A stretch of 64,000 nucleotides of DNA from Sinotaia quadrata (taxonomy: Eukaryota > Mollusca > Gastropoda > Architaenioglossa > Viviparidae). The stretch is from the NCBI GenBank assembly GCA_028829895.1, contig CM054178.1:68663835-68727834 (forward strand), written 5' to 3'. The notes under the pieces were generated by a model that ran no database searches, was not told where the DNA came from, and saw only the letters and a list, made by a program, of their open reading frames with translations. Position numbers and translations under genes: made by a program. This document shows, in pieces, positions 13,601-25,000 of this stretch; position 1 is the stretch's first letter; the number at the start of each line of letters is the position of its first letter.

Positions 13601-14751
13601 TATGTACAAATATTACTTTGTATGCTTATCACGATGTATGTACAAATATTCCTTTGTGCGGTTATCATGATGTTTGTACAAATATTACTTTGTATGGTTA
13701 TCATGATATATGTACTCTATATTGTTATCACAATATATGTGCAAGTATTACTTTGTATGGCTATCACTGTATATGTGGAAGTGTGTCTTTGTATGGTTAT
13801 CACTGTATATGTGGAAGTGCGACTTTGTATAGTTATCACTGTATATGTGGAAGTGTGACTTTGTATGGTTATCTACATATGTGCAACTATTACTTTGTAT
13901 GGGTATCACGGTATATGTGCAAGTGTTACTTTGTATGACATCACGATATGTTTGCAAATATTACTTTGATTATCAGGATATTGACAGGTATTAAGATATT
14001 ATAATCCAAGAATAATAAATACTTATATAAAGTTATTATATTACCATGACTACAAATACAGACAAATAAATACTTTTGAAAATATATTATATTACCATGA
14101 ATACAAATACAAGCAAAATAAATAGTTTAAAAGGATATTACCAGGATAAGAAATATAAACAAATAAATACTTGTAAAAAGATGTTTTGTTGCCATGATTA
14201 CAAATACAAACAAAATAAATACTTGTAAATGGACATTATGAACATTTCATTTCACAGAATACAAATACAAACAAAATAAATACCTGTAAATGGACATTAT
14301 GAACATTTCATTTCACAGAATATAACAACGCACCACTATTCCGAAGCACGTTCAAGACTGTGTCTGTTGCGGAAGACAAGGCCGTTGATTTCGTGGTAGC
14401 CACTCTTGATGTCATAGATAACGACATCTACCCAAATCTCACGCTGAGTATGATCACGGATCCACCCAAGGGTCTAGATTTGTACAAACTCTCTGGTGGG
14501 TTTTGTTTGGGTTTTTTGGTCTCAAACCATAGGAATTGCCCAACATAGACATGGATTCAAATAGATTTGTGCTTGGTTTTGTTCATTTTAAAGAATGTTT
14601 TAATGAACAATAATTTCGAAAGAATTTACAAGCAATTAGTTGTTTTTATTTAGAATGTTGTTTTTCAATAGTTTTGTATTGTTTTGTTTATTACTGAAGA
14701 ATAATTTAAGCTTTATGTTTATTATATGTTCGTTTTCTTTTTAGTTCTGCA

Positions 14752-14790
<39 letters not shown>

Positions 14791-15727
14791 TGCGTGTGCG
14801 TGTGCGGGTGTATCTATGTGTGCGCACATTAATCCAAATATCTTATAAACTATTAACAACACATTATTTCTCATCGAATGACAAAACGTTTGTTGGTCCC
14901 TCCATGATCTGGGACCATTCACAGCTGCTCCCCTCATGACTGTCGTTAACTACTTTAATACGCTATTTGCGAACTGTACACGTCTGCTTACAGTTTTGTT
15001 TCCTTTTAACAAATCTTCTGTAGTGCTTATTTGGTAATGTCTTGCAGGTAAACAAATCTTCTGTAGTGCTCATTTGGTAATGCCTTGCAGGTAAACAGAT
15101 TCAGGTCCGGAAAGCTTTGGACTACGAGTACAAAGACCTGCGGGAAGTGAAAGTCTCGCTGAAAGCTTTCGATGGTTTCTGTTTCTCTGTCTACACTCTG
15201 AACATTACGATAACTGACGTCAATGAGCCGTTAGTTCTCCGGCCACTACTTTTACAACCGACGTACTTCGAAGGCTTTGTAAATCTCATGTTTTACCTCA
15301 AATTCCTTGTGTGTGCGCGCTCGTGTACGTGTACGTGTGTGTGTGTGTGTGTGTGCGTGCGTGTGTGTGTGTGTGTGTGCGTGCGTGTGTGTGTGTGTGT
15401 GTGCGTGCATGTGTATGATTGTATGTGTATATGTATGTGTATTTGTTAGCATGTGCATATAGATGAGTGTGTGTATGCGTTTACTTGGGTATGTCATTAT
15501 AGATAAGTGTGTATGTGTGTATTTGGGTATGTATGTGATTATATGTGTATATGTCTATGTATGTGTGTACGTGTATATAGATGAGGGTGTGTGCGTATTT
15601 GTGCGTGTGTATCTGCGCATAGGTTGATTTATGTGTCATTTCGCATTCCATCGGATATTTGTGTGTGTGTGAGTGACGGTGCGTGTGAATGTCTATAAAT
15701 ATGTAAATGTGTGTATGTGATTATGCG

Positions 15728-15758
<31 letters not shown>

Positions 15759-18700
15759 TTATACATATATATTGTAATAGCAATTATTTGAAATTTATTG
15801 CTCTGGGAGATTGGTGCATTGCTATGTGACCCGTCTACCACGGCTAGGATGATCGATAGCCACTAAGAGAGGATTTTTTTCTATTGGCTAAAGACACCTT
15901 TTCGAAAGCATGCAGCTTATTAAGAAAGTAGATCTATGTAAACTTCATATTGCTGCAATCTATTCACAATGCTGTGAAATAATGACCTAAGTTAAAATGT
16001 AGCGCGTCTAGAGCTCAGAAGAACAAACAAAGAGATATAGACATTATTCACTGGTCTTGTAAGCAGACAGCTTGCAGTTGTGGTTATAATTTGTATGCTC
16101 CTTGCGCGAGGTGTAACCTTGCACATTACTTGTAAACCCATTGCAACTATTTATTACTCACACAACTAATAGTGTTTTATTTAAAATAATTATGTTTATG
16201 ACTTTACGCGTTTCAATACTTACCAGTAAACGCACCAATTTCTATTACAATATCACTAAAGCTGGGTTAAGCTCCATTCCTGTCTAGGTCACATACGTCC
16301 CTAACATAACCATCGTGGACCCTGATGAAAATGAAGTTTTTACATTTCGCAAGAAAAGTGGGACCAGCAATCTGCTCGTCAAGTCCACCAACGGCTTGGT
16401 TACGTCTGACATCGACGTCGACATTGACCCTAAGGATACGAAGTCGTTTTCCATATTTATGGAAGTGTCGGACTCAGCAGGTCACGTGGCTGTCACTGAG
16501 GTCAACGTCACGCTGCAGGATTATAATGACAACATCCCCGCATTTAAGGCGGTAAGGCGGATTGTGCTCGAATCCTGTTTTGTGTCAGTTTCCATGGCAA
16601 CACATTTTGTCTTTTATGACAGGGATTCTTATGCTTCATTTCATTTGATCTGGAATTACAACGTTTTAATTTAAAAAAAAAAACTCTAGTGTCATTTGAT
16701 GTAGTTTCCTTTTGGTTTAACGTGGTGTACTTTGATGTCCGTTTCATTATATTATTTATTTTCCTCATTTTAAATCTTATATTGTTGCCTTCCTATATTC
16801 TTGACAGCAAATGACATAGCAAAGATACGAGGGTTGGATTAATTTATTACTATTTAGAAGAAATGCTTCTTTTATTTATGCTCTGAAATATTTTACAGTA
16901 AATTAATTATTGTTTTAAGGACAAATGATTTGCTCCTCTCTGCTAAATTATTTCTTTAGTCAAATGATGCTAACCTTGTCAATATTGAGGCCCTATTTTA
17001 TGGCACGATAAGTTGTCTTTTCATTATTAAATTACTTTATGGCACGATAAGTTGTCTTTTCATTATTAAATTACTTTATGGCAAGATAAGTTGTCTTTTC
17101 ATTATTAAATTACTTTATGGCACGATAAGTTGTCTTTTCATTATTAAATTTATTTATGAAGTTGAAATTGATATATGTCATTGTAACATTTCTAAACAGA
17201 ATTCTTTTAAATGAATTGAAGTTGTCAGTGAACAGTAGTCATGATTATTTGTGGGTGTGCGTGTGTGTGTTTGTTTGTTTATGTTTGTTTGTTTGTTTTG
17301 TGTGTGTGTATGTGTGTGTGTGTGTGTGTGTGTGTATCGGGAGGGGGGCATTTTACAAAACCATTTTAGTGGATAGGATTTAAGGGATTACTGATTCGTT
17401 TTCTAGTGTTAAATTATTTCAACTAAACAAAATTGTTAAAGAACTAATTGCTTTTAATATTTATCATAGCTAACTTGCGTCACTGTATAATAGCTTTTCA
17501 AGCAAAATAGTCAATGCAGAGTTAATCCATAAGATCTATTAAAGAATAAATCTACACATTAAATAATTAGTTTATTTCCAGAATAAAAGAGATTTTTCAA
17601 AATGATACAGCACCATTTTGTCTTCCCGTAGTTCAAGGAAGAAAAAACTTTCTTTTCGGAGGGGAGGGGTTAGGGTCATTTTAGCCCACCGCGACCTGCC
17701 TCCTTCTTTTCTTAATGCACGCTGTTCGTAACACCACGGAGCTAGAGCAAAACAGTCGCCTGTCCATTTCTCTCTGTAGACGCAGTACGACTTTAACGTG
17801 GACAACTGCACGAGTCTGGGAAATGTGGTGGGGACTGTGCTGGCCTCTGATGGCGATTCAGCATTGTACGGCAACAACGTCCTGGTCTTCAACGGGTCGG
17901 GGACCCATTTCTACGTCATGACGGATGGAAACGTTGTTTACACAGCGCTGATGGCGGTCGACGATGTCGACGCCGGGTCTGCCTATGTTCGTGACCTGGG
18001 TCAGTATCCAGGTCCCCTCGAAGGAACGCCAGTTGTGGTGACCTTGACTTGTAAGGTAGATAAATAGCTCCTGGTATTAATGACCGAGTTGTAAGGTAGA
18101 TAAGCACTTCGTCGTATTAAAGATTTCAACTTGTAAGGTAGGTAAGTAGTTCATAGTATTAATGACATTTCGTCTTGTAAGGTAGATAATAAGTCCATGG
18201 TATTACTGACTTCGACTTGTAAGGTAGGAAAGTAGTTCATTGTATTACTGACTTTGACTTGTAAGGTAGATAAGAAGTCCATGGTATTACTGCGACTTGC
18301 AAGGTAGGAAAGTAGTTCATGGTATTACTGACCTTGAATTTTGTAAGGTAGATAGGCAGTTCGTGGTATTAATGACCTTGACTTTTGTAAGGTAGATAGG
18401 CAGTTCGTGTTTTTAATGACCTCGACTTGTAAGGTAGATAAGCAGTTCGTGGCATTAATGACCTTGCACAACAAGAGGAACATTTCACAGCAGTGAGTAA
18501 TTTTGACATCCACAAGCGTTGAGCAATTCTTAGTACATAAGTAGTCATGGTTTTGATTGTGTTTGGTGGTGTTTAAGTGATTCGGAAGAGTTATGAGCGA
18601 TAGAGAAATCAATTGAGTAAAACCCACAAGCTGAGTAAGATGTCTTTGACAGTTAATAAGGTTGTTAAATGATACTTAAATGCGGGATAATAATTATTAA

Positions 18701-19004
18701 TTTTCATATTACATAGAACACCACAGAGCATTACTGGTATTAATTTGCTAAGGGAACTAAGCAACTAAGCACTATATTCTGGTAATGGCTCAGTCACTAA
18801 GGAAATTTAGAGCACAGATCCATTGTCTCCCTTTGCAAACATGTTGACTAGAACCTGTATACTGTGTAGTATGTTTGTGAAATGGATCACGTATATATCA
18901 CTTGAGTGTTCCTTCACCCAAGTCATTTGTTTTTCATTTCATAATATTTATATGATAATAAATATTGTATTGAATGATATTGGAATGTCTCAGTATGCTA
19001 GTGA

Positions 19005-19053
<49 letters not shown>

Positions 19054-22000
19054 GTGTGTATGCGTGTACTTGTGCGTGTGTGTGAATCAGGCAGAATTTA
19101 AGACTTTGTAGGCTGCTCAGAATCTTACCATTTTAGACCACAATTCTTTTTTCTTTAATTTTGCCGGCTTTTTCCTTTAGTGTACATTTAGCATTAATTG
19201 TATTACTAGTTAGGTGGCCATTCCGTTATATATTATTCCACCCACCCACCCCTGAAAATTAAATAAATCTCCCTCCGTCCATCACAGGTAGTTATATTTA
19301 GCAGCAGTGAGGAGGGTCTTAAATGAATAAGTTAATAAGCTGTTGGTACAGTTGTAATGACTGATAAATAGAGTTTAAATTGTAGTTATGGTTGATTTGA
19401 AAGGTGGCTAAAGAGGACTAAACTGTGAATTGCTGACTTGTAAACGTAATTTCTTTTACTTCTTCTTTATTTTTTTAACCGATTTTCAAAGAACAGATTT
19501 ATACAAGATACTGTTAAATTTTACCGACTTACAATGAACAGATATATACAAGATACTGTTAAATTTCTAGAAGCAAATGTCAAACATATTTGTTTTAAAG
19601 TAATTTAATTTGTCACTCAGTTGAAGAATTTAGTGATGTCAAACATTTTCCTTTTTAATGGTGTGAGAGAAAAATATTGACAATTGGTTGGTTGGTTGAC
19701 TGGTTGCTTAACTGACTGCTTGTTTGGTTGATTGACTAATGGATCGGTTGTACGATTGAATGTTAAGACAAAGACAACGACTCACTTCACCTTACAATTT
19801 TCTCACTACAACTCACATTCTTCGTTACACCTAATTTCGCCTCTTATGTGATTATTCCGTCCTAAAATATCTCACAATGGCTGTCTCACTACCCACAATG
19901 CCTTTCTTGCTACATTCTTCATCTTCACAATCGCATCCCTCCCCCCACTCCCCTCCATCACTACCTCACAACATTGATTCACAGCGCTTTACATTTCTCT
20001 TGCAGTTATGTCCGACTCCCCCACAGACCACTACCCAGGCTGGACAGACGACAACGATTTCTGCATCCGGATCTGGAACAGGTTCAGGCGTCGGATTCGG
20101 AATCAACACCACGGCCAGCAACGACGTCACATTCGCGTCTCGGAACGTCGCTTGGCTCTCGGTGGCAGGTGTGGCTTTCGCGACATTCGTAACGTTGCTG
20201 CCGTTTCTGGTGTGGCGTCATGCGTGTGGCTCGGGAAAAAGTCCTTGTGGAAAAGGAAAGACCACCACTGAGTACGAGACGCTGAGAACTCGTACGGGGT
20301 GAGCACACAATTCACCCAAACCTAAGTGTGAGGGTGGAGTGTAATCTATTAAAAGAATTAGAAACTAGTAAGTTCTAGGTGCACAGCTAGCACAGGGCGA
20401 GTCAGCAGTCCTGAATAATCGGTCTAGTTTTAATCCCATGGTAATGTGGCCTTGAAATTTCCCTGCCAAATTAAAATTATAAGTGCCCGTATGTTAGCAA
20501 AGTTGATTGCAAAGGTCACGATTCGGACACTATCTCCATTTACCACTCGTTTAACCTTGACCTTTTCTAGTTACTCTCTAGCATAGATTGTGTGTGTAGA
20601 TAGCAAAGAGGAATGGTCCATGTACGAATAATTAGCTAAATGATTATACTTAACTGTTTGTCATTTATAATGTTCTACCTTAGTTTATTCTTCTGAAATT
20701 TTCGATGGGTGTTGGAGGTTGTTTTGGGGAAACAAGAACTAATTCTTCGCATCCTCACCACTTCTTTTACGATTCAAAAATGGGTGGTAAACAAACCATT
20801 AACAGTGCAAATTCTTTGTCGCCATATTTCAGTGCCAATCCCAGTGATAAAATTCAAAAGTCTCCAGGCAACTCCACGAAGACATCCTTGAAGCAGCAAC
20901 AACCTCGTCAGAATAATCAACCTTCGAAACAGCCCCAGAAATCTCTGAGCAAAGCAGAAACAAATACCAAACAACCTCGCTCTGAAATTTCTAACCAGCC
21001 TCGTTCTGAAATACCTGCTATTGCTGCAATATCAACAGAACCACTAATGGTTCCGTACGTATATTATTTATGTTCTTGTCTATTATCGCTGTGATTCAGT
21101 AGAACTGTTAAATCGCAATTTTCAAAATTACTTACTATTTTTATAAGGTTTTGCTACTGTACGTAGATATGAAAAATATAAATTCACAGTACAACTGGAC
21201 ATACCAAAGAATAATATATCTTTCGTATTTTTCACGTTCTAATAGCAGGTACCAATCAACGTTAATGGGTTTATTTTATTATTATTTTGTTGGAAATGTT
21301 AGATTACCCGGAGAGGGTAACTTTCTCCCCATTAATGACTGTTGTTGAATTGTCTGGAGAGGGTTTTTTCCCCACTGACGACTGTTGTTGAATTGTCTGG
21401 AGAAGGTTATGTTTCTCCACTGATTGTTGATGAATTGTCTGAAGATTAATTTTCTCCATTGAGGATTGTTATTGAATTATCTGGAGAGGGTCACTTTTTT
21501 CCACTGATAATTGCTGTTGAATTGTTTGGAGAAAAATTATTTTCTCTACTGATGACTGTTGTTGAATTAAATGGAGAGGGTTGGAGACGGTTACTTTTCT
21601 CCACTTAAAGCAAATCATTATCATACTACACACTACTCAATAAGGAAAATACATCACATGTCCTACACGCCACTTAGTTAATGAAAATGATTATTATTTA
21701 TTATTACTATTTAATATTTCATAACTAATTACAAGTGATGAGAATCATAATTTATTGTATTAATGATCCTCCAACAGATACCTTGCGTCTATCACTTGGC
21801 GTATATGCGGGAATTGTAAACGTTGTCTCTCTCTTCCACAACATAACATTTACAATCACATAATCTTTTTGTAGGTGGAAAAGATGAAGGCAAATCCATC
21901 TTTATCTATATTTAGCGAGCCTCCATCCACCCACTTTTTTCTCCAACATACGATTATCAATATGCGTAAGAAGGTCAATAAATTTATTAAATCAACAATC

Positions 22001-25000
22001 AAATATACATAAAACAAATACAATCAAAGGAGCATTGACATTTACATCTCTTACTTTAATAGAAATTCGATCTCCACGAACCTAGCTCGGACTTTTGATG
22101 GTTTGACCATCATACCGTTGTCCTCGAGTATGGTGAGCAAGCCACTCACTGAGTTTAAATGTTGCTCCTACGTCTCAGTGACCACCAGAATGTCATCGTC
22201 AACCATACGAAGGGGCTTGGGGTCGAGTTTCTAAAGAGAATGCGGAAAACTTCAATCGCACAATGGAAAGTCCACATAAGTCCAGTCCTAACGTCGGCAT
22301 GAGAAACATTGGCGTCATGTGTCAGGTCCATAAATGCACATGAGGCATCACCCTGTAGTACCTGTCCTAGCTGGAGTTTCTTGTCAGAGTCTGTGCAGTC
22401 GAAGTCCGCGATGTAGTTGTTGTATCGCATCAGAAATGCGTCGATTGTCTCTGACTCACATTAAAGAATGCCAGTCGAGTCCTGGGTCTGTGACGTTCTG
22501 CCTGCATCTTCACATTGTTCTCTAAAATCTGTTCCCTAACTTTCAAGTCACTCTTATCTATCTCTAATCTGTTTTTGTTGTAACTTTCTGTCTTCGTCCT
22601 TACTCTTTTCTTCAGTCTGAATTTTCCTAACTTCAATTCCTTGCCTTAACATTTATCTTTAGCTGCCTGCGAGTCTTTATCCTTTGCTGTCAGTCTCATC
22701 ATCTCTAAGTCCCTAGCTGCTTCTGTTTTCGTCCTCTCTAAGTCTAATGTTGTCCGTTATCTCCCATCCTCAGCTACGTACCACTTAGCCACCTCCCTGT
22801 CTACAAATTGTTCAAGTCTGCCCTTTCCAATCCAAACTGCTTTCCCATAAATAACGCTTCCCTCTTAACTTTAACTAGGTCAGTCATGTCAATGTCACTA
22901 AGTCACAAGTCACACGGAAAGACCCAAAAGTCACAACAATGGTGTACAGTCAACAAAGTCCACAAAACGCGTGTAAACTGACACTACTAGAAATTAAACA
23001 TATAATACATGATTAAAAATATCTGATTGTTCATTTAAATCGTTTCTACAATACACATTGCATTACAAGATTCCCGTGATTTGCAGCACTAAAAATATAT
23101 CCTTTTTACCATAAAACATCAAAATATTTTCTTTCTAAAAGGTGTTGAATGTTACAAATATCACCAGTTATTTCTCCAACAGAAATGGAAGTACTAGTAT
23201 TATCAACCACACTATAAATATATTAAATTAAATATCCAATTATCTATTCTTAACTTTTATCTGCATCTCATAGCATTTCACTGTAAGGTCAAAATCCATT
23301 TTTCTCTGCGCAACCATCCATTAACATCAACATCCCATGGATATCCGTGTATACATATAATCCTAGTCACATTTGCTAATCCAGACTTGTTTCCCCCCAA
23401 ATGCACGAACAATGGGGTTGTTTATAAGCTTCCAAGCTATACTGTTGCATTCAATCTCTGGAAGTACTGCATAACTCCAAAAGTGCTTTCTGTACTTATA
23501 ACTGACATTATCACAGCTGTGAACTCAATAACACAATATTCCGGGGGGGGGGGTCTCTCTCGCTCCTAAATCATCCTGCTGATCCCAGGGTGCTTGAAGA
23601 CAAGTGCACGTTCAATAGGGTCTTCGGGGAGCAGTATATTCTCAGTAAATATTCACAGATCCCCAGCAAATCACCTGCCCAACAACAGAGACAAAAAACA
23701 TCTAGAATACTTTGTGTCATGGGTCATACTACAACTGTTACGAATGGGATTATGCCGACCAAACACGTTATTCTATTTGTGACTCTACCTTACAATAGAT
23801 CAAAAGATAATGTTCTTAATCGACCAATACTAGAATAACGACTCTACCTTACAATAGATAAAAAATAATGTTCTTTTTCGGCCAAGACTAGAATAACGTA
23901 GTATTGACTATCATGACCGTATCTAATTTAACTTTGATATTTTTTCAGGCCACACCTTCCTTATCCAGAATACTTTGTGCAATGTAAGTATTTTATATTT
24001 ATGGAGATTTTTAAAAAATAGCTTACATGAAACCACTCCTTTTGTTTAAACTACAGGCAGTGGCTTTTGCAATGTCTGACCCACAACGTGTGCCTCTCGC
24101 TTACGTCATCATCTCACTGTGCAGTAGTTTAATTATTTAGTTTTGTTCAACTTTTGAAATATATTTGATTGGTGTCCAATCCGTTGTATCCATTCTTTAT
24201 TCAGGCGACACGTGCCATCGGTGTCTGTACATTCAATAATTTAATCGTCAGGTGTTTTGTTTTTGTTTTAGCTAATCATCAGTGTTATTTCCAGTGTCAG
24301 CTCTCTGTCTCATTTCTAACAATTCAGGATACATTTATTTTTAATTCAGACAATCGTTTTTACTTAGTACTTACTAATTTTCTTGAGTTAAAATAAATTT
24401 GAACAATTTAAAAGTTAGGGTCACACATTCTTATGTATTTCACAGCAAACCAGTAATATGTTATTACAGTCATCCATTAGTGCAGTCATTCATATAGTTC
24501 ACAATAACACAGTACTGTGTTGTCACAGTAATCCATTAGTGCAGTCATTCGTATAGTTCACAATAACGCAGTAATTATGTTGTCTGTCAATTCCTAATAT
24601 TCTACATTATACGATTCTTTTGTATTTTTAATCATACGAATTCTTACTCTCAGAAAACATAATTCTGTTTATATGTTCATATTCTTGCAGTCTCTTTATA
24701 ATTTCAATCGTTTAGAAATCTTTACTCACCAGACACTATGGTGTTATTTCTATTTCTTATCGATTTATTATTGCAGTCAATCATAAAATATCAAAGCACT
24801 ATTGTTTTTATGTTCGCGCAATTAAATATTCTATATTTATTTATTTTTTCAATCATATATAAGCTTTCACTTATCTAACAGCAATCTGTTGATACATTCA
24901 TATTCTTTCAATCCATCTCTTATAACAATCAGTCAAATTTCTACTCAGCAAATGACAATGTTTTAGCTGGTTGATACGTTCTCATTTCATCTATTATTTT

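Noticed and set aside
13513..13938. 141-codon Tyr/His/Cys-rich open frame
   Set aside because: Minisatellite artefact in intron 5 of gene 1.
17572..17892. 106-codon antisense open frame over gene 1 exon 9
   Set aside because: Shadow of the coding exon, which has paralog support in the plus frame.
20705..20832. Upstream extension of the gene 1 exon 11 open frame from its first ATG
   Set aside because: No acceptor with a pyrimidine tract in the needed phase; the site at 20832 is far better. Kept only as an alternative.
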